From Melastoma dodecandrum (taxonomy: Eukaryota > Streptophyta > Magnoliopsida > Myrtales > Melastomataceae): 64,000 nucleotides of DNA. The notes under the pieces are model-generated. The model was not told the DNA's origin. It searched no databases and saw only the letters and a program-made list of their open reading frames with translations. The first letter of the stretch is position 1, and each line of letters opens with the position of its first letter. The DNA lies in the NCBI GenBank assembly GCA_029817715.1, contig JARUPY010000525.1:115486-179485 (forward strand). The letters are read 5' to 3'. Shown here piece by piece: positions 1 through 11,774 of the stretch. The position numbers and the translations under genes are program-made.

Positions 1-19
1 GGAAATTTACAAAACAACT

Positions 20-1655
20 TTTGGTGTCCGATTGGTATATTCGAGTGGGTAGTAATGCCAATTAGATTAAAAAATGTTGGAGCCATGTATCACATGAATG
101 CTATCTTTGATTATTTAATAGCGAAGACTGTGGAGGTCTACATTGATGACATAGTAGTGAAGTCGAGAAAGAATGACTCGCATGTCGAGGACCTTCGAGT
201 AGCTTTCAGATGATAAAACATCATTTGAAGTTGAATCCTTTGAAATATGCATTTGGAGGACAAACTGGGCAATTCCTTGGATTCTTAGTGTACCAGAATG
301 GGATCCAAATTGATCCAGGAAAAATCAAAGCAATACAAGATTTGTAACCCCCGAAGAATAAGAAAGAGTTGTAAATTTTCCTTGGATGAATGAATTATCT
401 GTGAAGGTACATTGGGAATTTAGTAGGAAAGGTGGAAGCTTTCTCCACCCTTCTGAGGGGAAGAAATATATACACCTGGACAGAGGAGCATGGACAAGCG
501 TTCGAGAACATCAAGAGCTATTTAATAAAGCCTCCAGATCTAAATTCTCCTTGACTTGGGGAACCTTTGTCTTGTATCTATCCGCGACCGCTACCACGAT
601 AGGCGTGCTCTTGGCACAAGAAGATGAGCAGAGGAGAAAGAGTGGTGTCTATTTATCTAAACTTTTGAATCTTGTTGAGACAAGGTACATAGCTGCGGAA
701 AAGTTTTGCCTATCAGTATATTATGCGGTGACAAAGCTAAGGCACTACATATGGAGTAGTAAAGTGCATGTAGTCTCGAGGGCACAGGTAGTGAAAACAT
801 TTTTCGAGAGCTTGTTGCTTGCTGAAAGAGTCAGCAAGTGGAGCATAGTATTCTCGACATATGATTAAAGTTCAAACCTCAAAAGGCTGTTAAAGGATAA
901 GTTGTTTCTGATTTCTTGGTAGAACAACTTTAGTAGATATAGGCACAAGAACTTTGAGAAGCCCGGTTTATTGGATCGTCAATAAAGTCTAGAGCTGTGA
1001 TTGGAATTGTGATAAAGTCACCGGCGGGTTTTGAAGCCATGTTCGCTTTTAAATTGGCAGAACATACAACTAACAATGCTGCAGAGTAATGCGCACTCAT
1101 TGTTACGTTAAAAACTTTACTCGAAAGTGGAGCAAAAGTTGTATCAAGTAAGGGTGATTTACATTTGGTAGTGAACCAAACAAATGGTTTGAGCCTCTGC
1201 CACACCCACGAGTTAAAGAAACACGTAACTCTGACTCTATAGCTGATTAAAAAGTTTCAACAAGTTACTCTAGAGCATGTGGGTCAAGGAGATAATGCAA
1301 TAGCCAATTCATTGGCTCATTTGGCGTCAGGATACAAATAGAACGACATATTACAAAAAGAAATAGGTGAAATAATCTCCGAGATCAGCTCACCTATTAT
1401 TAAGAAAAAGAGAATAATTCTACTTCCAATTATAAGGTGGACATCATGAATGCATATGTAGATTGGCGATTACCTTATGTTGAATTCTTAGGAAACCTAA
1501 ATTCATGAGTCGAGAGAAAGGTTAAACTAGCAGCCAGACAATATATACTCCTAGATAATCTTTTATACATGAAAACCAAAGAAGGAGTACTATTGAGGTG
1601 TGTCGACCAGGAAGAAGCAACACCAATTATGAAAACATTTTCGGAAATCTTTTGG
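20..1655 (+). pseudogene. Ty3/gypsy pol remnant: RT, RNase H, integrase zinc-binding
   Basis: Decayed polyprotein read in shifting + frames. It runs in normal pol order. At about 130-180 is the reverse transcriptase YIDDIVVKS motif, followed by an FLGFLV segment (about 270-290). The longest open stretch (386-868) is the RNase H-like connection domain, with GVLLAQED and the TRYIAAEK and YAVTKLRHYI signatures. A second RNase H-type domain lies at about 990-1340 (motifs NNAAE and NSLAHLASGYK). The integrase zinc-binding start is at about 1440-1650 (ARQYILLDNLLY). Stops and frameshifts are frequent, so no functional protein is possible. The same family recurs at 44866-47470. The reverse-strand ORF at 930-1205 is a shadow. 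Family is confident; exact ends are not. Confidence 0.85.
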
Positions 1656-1656
1656 C

Positions 1657-1835
1657 TAGCACCTACGGGATCACCGGGAGGTTTGTGATCGCGTGCGCGT
1701 GAATACTGCTAGAGGAGTCACACGTAGTGCTCTTGATGGTTCACTAAAGTTATTCGGTTTATCGGAATTCAGAGGCACGCTTTTAGGGTAAATTTTTTTT
1801 ATACATACCATGAGATCGGATTATTTAAGGGTGAA
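1657..1835 (+). repeat. LTR 3'-end-like fragment related to the Angela-type LTR
   Basis: After the gypsy integrase breaks off near 1655, the sequence resembles the last ~200 bp of the copia LTRs at 35200-35360 and 41800-41960. Shared blocks are the CTAGAGGAGTCAC core (1709-1721) in a GTGCGCGTGAATACT context, and an ATACATACCATGAGATC block near 1801-1817 matching ATACGTACCACATAGATC in the LTR. Similarity is partial, so this looks like a related, older element rather than a copy of the one at 33.9 kb. Confidence 0.45.
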
Positions 1836-2838
1836 AAACTCTTGTTTTATTGCTGAGTACGAATTCTAACAAAACAAACGATGAACAAGCTTTAATTCAT
1901 TGAAAAGAACTTATAGCCATCGTTGCTTTAAAAAAAATGAAAAATACGGAAATGGTGGACAGGTGGAGAAGCGTAGGACAAAAAATGTATGTATAGATAA
2001 TTAAAGTCTGTCTTTCTAAATGAAAATAAAGGTTAATACACTAAAAAAAATTGCTAATACTACAAGAACTTCATGAAAAATCGTCAAGAATAGATCGTCA
2101 AAAGTTAAATGGCTTTTTTAGAAGATTCTCTCCTATCTTGAGTTTCGGCTTACATGCCTTCTCGTCTCTTTCCAACGACAAGTTTGTTTATTTTTTTTCC
2201 AGAAATTTTTCACTTCAATCAACTAATAAAAAAATATACTGTCCCGGTAAATTTTCCAAACATTTCTCTTTCATTCAATCCACCGATAGAGAAGATATTC
2301 ATGTCACTCGAATAATGAATCAAATATATTTGAATGACTGAATTTTTCAGCTCTTGATCTTTTGCTGCCAGTTTGTTCTCCCTTAAAGCTCTTGAGCTTA
2401 TCAATTTTTTTTAGGGTTTCTTATTGTTAAAAAGAAAATGCTACTCATCTCATTTTGTCAGAGTTAAGTGGACTGAATCCGTCACCCATTCAACGAAAGG
2501 TTTGTCAAATTTCACTCGATCATCTGGAGATGCCGCCCTTTAACCTCACTTGATTATATGAATATCCTCTATATATTTTCTACATAAAGACTCAAATTCT
2601 CTTTTGGAAGCCGTTCTTCGTCCTTCCACTGTGGTCCCCAAAACGGTGTTTCTCATATGTAAACACAGGTCATCGGAACACTCACAGGAGTATGGGAATG
2701 ATGGGTTAAATGTGGTTGATTAGATTTGAGAAACCAAGATTCAAGTAAACAACAATAATATCAATCAGAATATCACTCAGAAAATAAGATACAAGTAAAC
2801 ACCGGTAGACTTAAAAGAATATCACTCAGAATGATGTG
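1836..2838. other. AT-rich stretch between two gypsy fragments, no gene recognised
   Basis: Separates the gypsy RNase H/integrase start from the integrase C-terminal part, so most of the integrase core is missing. Two short direct copies of ATATCACTCAGAA occur at about 2771 and 2820. The small ORFs (2051-2341 +, 2219-2404 -) show no family motif and overlap each other. Probably decayed element or inserted sequence. Confidence 0.5.
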
Positions 2839-2839
2839 A

Positions 2840-3600
2840 TCGATTTTCTTCGATCGGACATCATCTATAGATTTGGCATCCCTCATAATTTAGTCGTCGA
2901 TAATGAAATGTTTTTAATGATAGCATAATTAAGGAGTTTGCATCCAAGTCTAGATTCGTTTTGACAAACTCGTCGCCTTACTATGCTCCGTCAAACGGAC
3001 AGGCTGAATCGACCAACAAGATTATAAAAAGTGTCTCTTAAAAGATGATTGATGATAATCCTCGATCTTGGCACACATTATTGTTAGATGTGCTCTGGGA
3101 CTTGCGTGTCACTAAACAGGAAAGCATTGTTCAAGCTCCATATACTTTGGTTTATGGGCATGATGCAATTCTGCCCATCGAAGTTTGTTATAAATCAATG
3201 ACAGTTGTGGCACATCGAGATGACCGTCCCGTCGATTATGAAGAATCGATGCATATTAAATTAGAAAACTTAGATTCAATGCGTTTTCAAGCATTAAATC
3301 GAATACAAGTCCAAAAATAAAGGATCACTAGAAGCTATAATAAAAAAGGTCGCTTTAAAGTATTTCAAGAAAGGAGACATAATGTGGAAAATGATCCTCC
3401 CGATTGGGAAGAGAGATTATTTTCTGGGTAAGTGGTCTCTTACTTGGAAAGGGCCTCTCGGAATCAATTAAGTATACCCCAAGAATGCTTATCATTTGTC
3501 GAACTTGAACAGTGATCTACACGCTAGCTAATGGTAAACATTTAAAACTTCAACAACCAACCCTGTGGGATTGACATTACGGAGAAATCCAATATCGATG
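2840..3600 (+). pseudogene. Ty3/gypsy integrase C-terminal remnant
   Basis: In mixed + frames: an FGIPHNLVVDN segment (about 2871-2903) with the catalytic-core D context, then SPYYAPSNGQAESTNK-like sequence (about 2970-3030). An open stretch at 3045-3320 carries MIDDNPRSWH, a degenerate ALWAYR-type block, and YGHDAILPIEV, all hallmarks of gypsy integrase C-termini. Further decayed reading continues past 3340 (YNKKGRFKVF). Stops interrupt the domain at about 3042 and 3318. It probably belongs to the same original element as 20-1655, separated by about 1.2 kb of other sequence. Confidence 0.85.
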
Positions 3601-4311
3601 TCCTGAGTTGTGGTCACAATTAATTGGGATAGTTGAATTTCAGGAGAGACGTAGTCAATACTCAGACAAATCGATTAACTTTCAATCAATGAAAATTATG
3701 TGGATCTACATAAACGAAAATACATATATTCCTTTGAAACTAAATACATTCGAAATTTTATTGTCGCAGCAACAGTTGTTGACACTAAGGTCGATTGTCG
3801 CAGCCACTCTTGTGATTGATGTGAAGTTCATGTTCTTTCCTTTATTGGTCTTCTTCACGAAGGTTCGCGTAGCGTCGGTGCCCCGGGATTCCCTCCCTGG
3901 TTTGTTTGCTCCCGCGTACCGCGAAAGTCCACAAGTGTCATAGGAAGATGGAACAGCTCCATCGAAGGAGCTGTATAGCACCGACGATCGAAGATTAGTT
4001 CTTTGGTAGTTTTGTCGATGGCCAACGGCACTGTTGTCCATCTCCACAAGATGATGTTTGCCATCCTAGGCAATATTCATCCGCCTGGCTGAAATATTTC
4101 CGCCATGGTGCGGGACAACAGAAGCCTATCCCCACCTAAAGTTGCGAACCTAAGCTTTCAAGGGATCTAAGGTTATAAACCTAGGTTTTGTGGAAAAGGG
4201 GGTAGATTTCAACATGACAGCTTCTCGGCGAGACATGGGGGCTGAGAATGAAGAGTGAATGGGCCCCTTTGCCCATTCGTTTGCTGTTTATAGGAAATTA
4301 GATAACGTTGC
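3601..4311. other. Intergenic/old element sequence, no gene recognised
   Basis: Lies between the gypsy integrase end and the copia tail. Overlapping ORFs on both strands (3608-3943 +, 3706-4047 -, 3855-4073 -) show no recognisable domain and mutually exclude each other. It may be the gypsy element's 3' non-coding part, but I see no LTR boundary. Confidence 0.4.
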
Positions 4312-5112
4312 ATCGACGACTTGGAATCTCAACAGTCTCCGGAGAAGTACATAGCAGATCTGTTAAAGAAGTTTCATATGGATAATGCTAAACCAACTTC
4401 TACTCTAATGTCACTCAATGAAAAATTACAGAAGGAAGATTCTACAGACGGCTTTGACTCGGAGATCTACAAAAGCCTGGTGTGTTCTCTTATCTATCTC
4501 ACTCACACTCGGACTAATATTGTTCATTTTGGGAGTTTGGTGTCTAGATTCATGAGCAACCGTAGTAGAACTCATTTCACAGCAGCAAAAAGGGTTCCAC
4601 GCTACCTAAAAGGCACACAAAAGGTTGGACTGAAGTATACAAAAGAGCATAAGGATGATCTAGTGGGTTATGTAAATAGTGATTGGGCAAAAAGCTTGGA
4701 CAATCGCAGAAGCACATAGGGATACTTGTTTTATATTGGGACGAAGCCCATTTTATGGAGTTCAAAGAAGCAAAGCACCGTTCCTCTCTTACCTACAGAA
4801 GTTGAGTACATTGCAGTAAATGAAGCAACAAGAGAAGTCGTCTGGCTTAGAAGGTTACTTCTAGAGCTACAACAAAAGGTGGACGAGCAAATAACAATCT
4901 TCTGTGATAACCAATCTGCAAATCCTGTTTTCCATGCAAGGTCGAAGCACATAGAAATTCGTCATCAGTCCATCAGAAGATGGTTTCGCAGAAGGAGATA
5001 CTTCTAGAGTTCATCAGTACCCATGACCAATCCGCATATGTTCTTACCAAGGCGGTGTCTTTGGAGAACTTCGAGATATTTAAAGACTTCTTGAAGATTA
5101 TAAATTAAGAAG
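4312..5112 (+). pseudogene. Ty1/copia RT tail and RNase H remnant
   Basis: Reads as the C-terminal part of a copia polyprotein. At 4321-4719: KYIADLLKKFHMDNAKP, then a CSLIYLTHTRTNI block equivalent to the usual GSLIYLT.TRPDI, AAKRVPRYLKGT, and YVNSDWAKSLDNRRST. One in-frame stop (4717-4719) is followed by ILWSSKKQSTVPLLPTEVEY and the RNase H block ARSKHIEIRH. After a frameshift near 4990, an AYVLTKAVSLENFEIF motif (about 5036-5083) matches the usual ADIFTKAL ending. The 5' two thirds of the element is absent. It ends a few bases before the LTR at 5116, consistent with the 3' end of one element. Confidence 0.88.
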
Positions 5113-5115
5113 AGG

Positions 5116-5445
5116 TGTTGAAGGTAATTTTTATCCAATTAATAAAATATTAGTAACAAAAATGTAATTAAGTGGAGCATTTAAGTATATTATTAAATCT
5201 GTCATTTAAGGTAGTCGTTTCTATTGTCGTTTAGGTTTCTTACTCCTTCCTGTATATAGATGAGCATGTAATCATTTGAAAGAAATGAAGGAGAAAATAG
5301 TTTGCAACCTATACACTTGAACTCCACCAAATATTCATCCCTCGTAGGAACATCGGCTGTACAGAAGGCTATCGGTAGTACATAACATAATGCTGCTAGC
5401 ACCTTCTCCCTTTCTATCAAATCCTTTCACACATGACCCTCAACA
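5116..5445 (+). repeat. 330-bp 3' LTR of the copia remnant
   Basis: Directly follows a purine-rich AAGAAGAGG tract (5107-5115, polypurine tract). It starts TGTTGA and ends TCAACA, a perfect 6-bp inverted terminal repeat with canonical TG..CA. It contains a TATATA box (5253-5258). No second copy is in the window, so the left end of the element is missing. Confidence 0.7.
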
Positions 5446-6074
5446 GTTCGGACCCATCAGACTTGACTCAAACATTTTGAATTATTGTGACGATAATTTA
5501 CTACATTGTTTTTATAGGTGAAAGGGTTAAGGGGGTTCAAACCCTTCAAATTGTGCTTTGGGGTCGAGATTGGAACGATAAGAATTGGGTTTATTATCAT
5601 AGTCAATTGAGATAATGACTTTTCTCTCAAGAATTCAAATAAAAGTCTTAAGTTAGGGGAGAGGGTGAGAAATTGTTGGCAGGGTGGGGCAGCTGCTTGA
5701 GATAACGCTCGAAACACCCACAAATTAGTCAATAATTTAGGAGTTACAGTATGATACATAAACTAAGGACTTTGCTCCGAATATATACTTTTTTGTTGTA
5801 AAAATGATTTTGAATCTTTTTCAATGGGTCCAACTGATCACTCTCGTACGTACAAAGAAAATTATGAGAACCCAATATCTTAAAAACATCTTTTTAGCTC
5901 ATATCGAAACCTTAAAACATGTTAACATTTAATAATGTAGTAAAAAATTGAAGAGAAAAAGATGGATGGCGTGAGGATTCAATTTGAAAGGGAGGCCAAA
6001 GCAAAGGTCAACACATCATTTTACTTGGGATTTTTTATACCTACCTAAAAATTTACCAACTATTACGAATATTT
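5446..6074. other. Non-coding AT-rich stretch
   Basis: No recognised gene, repeat boundary or motif. The minus-strand ORF 5457-5759 has no recognisable domain. Confidence 0.5.
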
Positions 6075-6280
6075 AAGATGATGCTATTATGATAATTAGA
6101 GTAACGGATGCAACTATTCGTTTACTGAAGTCGAGAGTAACGGATACGACTCTGCATCTTTCGAGACTCTTCCCTTAATTCTTTCATTAACGTTGATGTA
6201 TATCTCTATCCATAAAATTAAAAAGCATTTTAACAATTCGATTCAAATCAATAAGAAATTCTTTCCATTTCTCTCCACAT
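6075..6280 (+). repeat. LTR-like repeat, copy 1 (matches 10055-10265)
   Basis: Aligns by eye with 10055-10265 in direct orientation at roughly two-thirds identity. Shared blocks include AGAGTAACGGAT, GAGACTCTTC, CATTAACGTTGATGT followed by ATCTC, and ATAAGAAATTCT. Copy 2 has a TTATAAATAGAGAG TATA-type block where copy 1 reads CCATAAAATTAAA. The two copies flank copia coding remnants in the same orientation, as expected of 5' and 3' LTRs. Exact TG/CA ends could not be fixed. Confidence 0.55.
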
Positions 6281-6649
6281 TATATCTTTTATTTCATTCT
6301 TCTTCCTTCCAATTCTTCATTTTACAACCTGTTATTAACGCGAGACTCTGTCAAGGCTTTATTGAAGAAGAAAGTTCGAAGCGAGAAGAAATGAAAGAAA
6401 ATAAGACGATTGCTTGCAAGTGCATTACCAAATTAGAGTGGGCTAAGATCAGTAATTTTATGGAGGTTCGTTAACAATCATTCCACGTGTTATTTCAATT
6501 TTTTGCTACATTTATCGAAACCTTATGAAATTGCGATTCCCTGAAGCGAATTATCAATCAAGAATGATATCTCTCAAACAACACATCAACTCGTACAATT
6601 TTGATAAATAACAAATTATTTACCTGGTGTGTAATGATAGATACAAGTG

Positions 6650-7345
6650 TGTAAATACAAAAATCATTGAAGGATCAGGAAAGACTAATATTTCGCTACC
6701 CAGAGGAACAAAAATTGTATTCCTCAAAGTTTGAGAAATTTATTTAGTTTTAAAGATGTCCGCCGAAATAGATATCATACTGTGACGAAGAATGATGGTT
6801 ATATATAATATCTATGCATTACAAATAATATTCCAGGTTCTAAGAATGTCTAGAAAAGTATATGCCATTGTACAGCCGAAGTTTCCATGGTCAAATAACA
6901 ACTTTATTACATGGCATGATCGATTTGCACATCCAAAGAGTCATAATAATACTAAGAATAATTAATCATTCATGTGAGCATTCATTGAAAGACAAAATAT
7001 TTTTCTACCCAAATCAATTTTTATGTGTTGCTTCTTCTCAAGTAAAGTTAATAATAAGTTCAAATCATGGATGAACTCTTAAAATTTCTTGAAAGAATAC
7101 AATGTGTTATAGTTGGGCATATTCATCTATCATGTGGACCACATTGTGGATGAATTTTGTTTGCAATAGCATTAGTTTACATCAGACCTACAAATTTTAA
7201 TGAAGCCTTACATTTTGAATTGATTTATAGTGAGGAACCAAACATTTTCCATCTAACTATTTTTTGATGTGTGGATAACATGTCAATTGCTCCACCACAA
7301 TGCATAAAGATGGATCCCGAAAGAGATTAAGGATATATATTGAAT
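6650..7345 (+). pseudogene. Copia integrase remnant, part 1 (interrupted element)
   Basis: Heavily decayed integrase read across + frames. At about 6885-6930 is WHDRFAHPKSHNN, the zinc-binding WHxRLGHPG region. At about 7155-7300 are IRPTNFNEALHFELIYSEEPN and SIAPPQCIKMDPER, matching the late-integrase segment (RPTSYHK.SPLQL..G.EPNI, PIAPPQRTKMGPQRR) of one copia clade. The reading stops near 7345 and resumes at about 8845 with the immediately following residues, so about 1.5 kb has been inserted. No functional protein remains. Confidence 0.72.
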
Positions 7346-8835
7346 ATTAACTTATTGCACTTGTCGAAGGCGGCAAATTAAAATGCTCTAGCAAACCTAA
7401 CTAACTTGTAGATAGAGCAAGTAGATGTCATTCTCACAAAGAATCAACAGAGTAATTTTCCTAGCGGTCAGACATTAACTAAAACGACGTCAAGTCAACA
7501 AAGCTGAAAGGTAGATGAAATTAAAAATAAAATGCAAAACGATAATTCACTCAAACGAGAAAAGTCTAGGACTATCAACTTCCCATAACGAATTAATCAA
7601 CTCGTTCCTTCATTTCTCTTATTATCGAATTCCCAAGTTATTAACCTAGGGTTCAATTATTTCCTTACGCCTCTCCCGAGAACTCTAAGGATATATTCCC
7701 TCTATCGAGCTAATCACTATATTCCTAGGCATTTATCTAGTAGGAACCCATTATGTGCCAACCCTAAATGGCCACCTAAGGTGATCCAATATATTCCTAT
7801 CCTTCTCATGGATTAGCTTCATTTTCCAATATGACGCTAAATTAGTTTATCCAATCAACGGCTTAACTTAAATAACTTTTCCAAGCCCGAATAAGACTCC
7901 AGATCAAATTAATTGATAATGAGACAATTAACCGTATTAAGATCAAGATATGGATAAATCACCACACGAATTCGAATAACATGAAGAAAGAAATTCATTT
8001 GTTAAGTAAAATTACTAGGTTCCATTGAAGTCGTAGAAAATAAAATTAGTTCATAATGGAAAAGCCATCAATCCAAGTTCAAGAGAAAATGACAATTACA
8101 TAGAAAGCAAGGGAAGAAAAGAAAAGAAACGCCATCTCAATCTTCCGATCCGGGAAGCAGTAGCCTTGTCTGGATCTCCGCTTGAAGCCCTAGCTATCAC
8201 CTCCTTCTTCGTCTCCTAATTGAATGGCTCCTCCCAAATGAACTGTCTCTTCTAGGGTTACATCTAAAATATAAAAAGTCTCCCTAAAAGATTTACTAAA
8301 GGTTTCCTAATATTCTAAAAATCTGAAACAAATCTCCCGAGGAAATAAAAATAAAATAACTTAAAGGGATTGAATAAGGCAACTAATTGATGCTCTTTTC
8401 CCTTCATATTGTAGTTCGGAGAAGCCTTGAAGTGTTCCACACGGTTCTATACATATTACGGTAGGTCATGTTCTTCTAGTAGAAAGACACATCCTTGCCT
8501 TCACATAATCCCCATGGTCACGTCCTTCATATCAGAAGGACGCATCCTTCTGCTTTTTGGCCTTGATCGCTCATTTTGATTTGTTCTCGTCAAAACTCCA
8601 AGTCTCCGTTCATTCTCTTGCACCAAATTAATATAAAACCAAGAAGCATCAACAAAAAAACACTAATTTATCCCCAGATAGACTCGAAATATAAAAAAAC
8701 GACAAAAACTACTCTAAGACCAATGTAATCAAAAAATGTTTCAAAACCTATGAAAATCCTATCACAACGCGCATGACTAACCACGTAAAGTACCATTTAG
8801 AGTATGAAGTAACTCTACATACATAGAGTTATCAT
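7346..8835. mobile_element. ~1.5-kb non-coding insertion in the copia remnant
   Basis: The copia integrase reading breaks here and resumes on the far side without obvious loss, so this block is best explained as an insertion. It has no ORF of note. Notable content is pyrimidine-rich patches (about 8100-8240) and a duplicated GGACGCATCCTTCTG/GACACATCCTTGC pair (about 8485-8555). Terminal repeats and target duplication were not identified, so its class (solo LTR, LARD, Helitron) is unknown. Confidence 0.45.
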
Positions 8836-10054
8836 TAATCATCGTCTATAATTAAATATCTAGAGCAATTAACAGATGATTTATTTATGTCATGTTTCAC
8901 GAATTGTCATCTTAATGAAACGACATTTCTTAATATTAAAAGGGTAAAATAAGCAATTAGAAAAGGAAAAAATCTGGCGTGAATTATCATTATTTCATTT
9001 TTATCCTCGTTCAATAGATTATTCACTCCTAAAATTTAGGAAATCAATTGTCATATGCTTTTACTGACCTAAGAAAGGGCCTAAGATTGAATTGTATTCC
9101 AGCTGTAAATGCTTCAATCAAAATTGATAAGATGAATGGCGTAAGGTTGCTAATAAGGCTAAAATGCGAGTAAAGCGTAGTAACATGTCAATTCATGTCA
9201 ATTCTTTAATTAAAGATTTTCAATAAAGAAAAGAAGTAAATGCCTAAATTAACAAAATAATTGTTCCTGAAGAGCCTCCGGTCATTGATATGATTCTAGA
9301 AGAATAACATGTATAAAAAAGGTAGACATCTCTATCAGTTATGCTTTGACCGAAAATAGATCGATTTGAAATGAAATTAACATCGATAAAAGTTTTGCAT
9401 ATGTTATAGTTTGTAATATTATGAATGAACACGAGGATCTTGAACTAAAGTTTGTTGAAGAATGGAGAAGTAGCGATTGACAAGAATGGAAAGATGCAAC
9501 TAAAGTAGAGCCAAAATTGATCACAGAGCAAAAAGTTTTTGGACTTATTGTCTCTATATTCGGAGATGCCATCCATAAATGGGTGTTTTTGGACAAAAGA
9601 AATGAGAAAAATGAAATTGTAATATATAGGCAAAACTTGTTGCCAAAATTTTTCGCAGGTACCCGATATTGATTATGATGAGATTCTACCATAGTTGATG
9701 CAAACATTGAAAATTTAACAATTCATGATAGGAGACACGGTTAATGGATCTTGTCATTGCATCGTGCTTATGTGGCTCTTTTGGTAATGATATACACATG
9801 AAACTCCCTGAATGATTCAAAATATTGTAATTCAAATTGTCTTGAAATATACCCTGTCAAATAATGTAAATCTCTATATGAACTGAAACAAATATTGACC
9901 TATATGGTATAAACGCCTCAGTGAATATGTTAAAATATATATATCATAATAATTCAATATAATCATTAGGAGATCTTGATCAAAATTTGTTATAATTGCG
10001 ATATATGTAGATGATATAAATATCATAGGGAGAAATATCATGAGTATTGAAAGT
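8836..10054 (+). pseudogene. Copia integrase end to RT remnant, part 2
   Basis: Continues part 1. YLEQLTDDLFMSCFTNCHLNET (about 8857-8920) is followed by NLGNQLSYAFTDLR (about 9031-9075) and CIPAVNASIKID (about 9095-9130). The linker has EEPPVIDMILEE (about 9268-9303), then the RT N-terminal part with ICNIMNEHEDL and KWVFLDKRNEKNEI (about 9577-9620). Further on are IYMKLPE-type (about 9790) and KSLYELKQ (about 9868-9890) blocks, then the RT catalytic IAIYVDDINIIGR (about 9995-10033). Every block needs its own frame. The reading ends at YVDD plus about 10 residues and runs into LTR-like copy 2, so the C-terminal RT and RNase H are deleted. Confidence 0.8.
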
Positions 10055-10265
10055 GATGTCGTTATGACTATGAGAGTAAGGGATACAACTCTTTGTTGAC
10101 TAAAACCAAGAGAAACGCATATGATTCTTCCTCTTATGAGACTTCTCGGTTACTTTCATCATTTAATGTTGATGTTTATCTCCAACCTTATAAATAGAGA
10201 GATTTGAAATGTATAGTAATAATTGGATCGAAAATAATAAGAAATTCTCCAAATTTCTTTTTTCG
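10055..10265 (+). repeat. LTR-like repeat, copy 2
   Basis: Direct partner of 6075-6280; carries CTTATAAATAGAGAG as a likely TATA region. It abuts the truncated RT with no polypurine tract or RNase H between, so an internal deletion joined pol to the LTR. Confidence 0.55.
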
Positions 10266-11630
10266 TGTTTGATTAAGTGATTTCGTTAAACCTTCTTCCA
10301 GTTATTTGTTTCACAATAAATAAAGAGGTTGGAAATAAAGAGGCGGCTGAATTGCTATTATCATAACAAGATACATTAAAGAAAATGTTAAGAAAATATT
10401 ACCCCAATTTTGAAAAAAACACTATACGCTTCATCTATCACCAAGAAAATGTGACCCAAATTTGGAAAAAAAAACAAAGAATAAACGTGTCTGCCTGCCC
10501 CGCCTTTGTAAAGTTTGAAAAACAACGAGCTAAGCCTTCTTATTTCAACGCACATCGGATTTTACCCTTTTGTATATTCATTTCTTCTACAAAATTTCCT
10601 CTTGCAGTTTCGGACATCAAACAAGCATTAGATCCTCCCTGAATCCTCCTCCTGTCTGATTTCGTTAGTGGTGGACTTTGTTGTCTCGAAATTAATCTTA
10701 AAGTTAATAGCGATTACGAAAAATAAAAATAAAAAAACGCGCGAAATTCAAATCCCGACTTCAAAACTGATATATAATGAGATTGAAGTAGGGTCGTATC
10801 GAAAGATTAGGGAAATATAATGTTTGAGTATATCATGAAATGTCAATCAGGCAAGTGGGATTGGCTCTTCTCTGAAAGTGTCAAACAAGCATTAAGGTAA
10901 TAAAATTTGTTGGGGGGTTGGCGTAGGCATGATTTTCTGCCCCGAATCCAGCAATTACTTTAATTTCTCATCCAGACCTCCTCCCCTTTTCTTTTTTAAT
11001 ATAAATATATCCTAAATGTGGACAAACTCGCAGTTTTTAAGAAACAAATAAAAAAAAATGGTCGAAACATCTTAACATAAAATACGTGACGTGGTTTTCA
11101 CATTTGCAAAATTAATGTGTGTGTTTGCACAATTTATAAGTCAACTGACATGGGGGAGATTTGCCAAATACCATTCAGAAAATCACAATAGCGAAATTGT
11201 TCGTTGTGGATATGGAAATGACACTAATCATTTGATTAGTCAATCATTTACGTTATCTAATAGTCATTTCACGAAGTGGGGATTAATATATTAAAAAAAT
11301 AGTAGGAATAAAAACGAAATTGCCATCCAATAAAAAGAAATGCCACCGACCCCTTGTGATTTAAATTTATCTACTTGGGAAAATAGAGAAGTTAACGATT
11401 TCAAAACCCAGTAAAGTGTTGGTATTAAAAAACTGGTTGGAGGAAGACTTTTTCAATCCCTTGTATACAAAGATGAAAATTATAAAGAAAAAACGCAATT
11501 AAAGGGTACTAATTTTTTTTGAATAGAATATGTTTTTAAAAAAATATACAACATGTTTACATGACATGGGAATAAAGATAAATAAATTTTACGAGGAGAC
11601 AAATGTTGTTGGACTAGTTCTCTACCCAAA
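10266..11630. other. Intergenic, upstream of the MYB gene
   Basis: AT-rich, no recognisable coding region. The ORF at 10385-10642 is lysine/asparagine-rich low-complexity reading without motifs, and 11091-11294 likewise. The last few hundred bases are presumably MYB promoter. Confidence 0.55.
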
Positions 11631-11709
11631 TATAAAAACAAGAGCCATCCCTCCTCTCCTCCCCTCATCCACCCTTTTGTGTTTATCGGGTCTATTGAAG
11701 ATATAAAAT
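11631..11709 (+). promoter_or_regulatory. Putative MYB core promoter (two TATA candidates)
   Basis: Two TATA-like sites precede the MYB start: TATAAAAA at 11631-11638 and TATAAAAT at 11702-11709, with a CT-rich stretch (about 11645-11675) between, typical of plant 5' leaders. Either gives a plausible transcription start before the ATG at 11775. The sequence alone does not decide which is used. Confidence 0.4.
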
Positions 11710-11774
11710 GACTCCGATCCGATCATAATCATTTTTATGTTTATCTCCGAGAGTTTAAGTTTACTATAAAGAGA

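Noticed and set aside
930..1205. Minus-strand ORF as a gene
   Set aside because: The + strand here reads as gypsy RNase H; the minus frame is its shadow.
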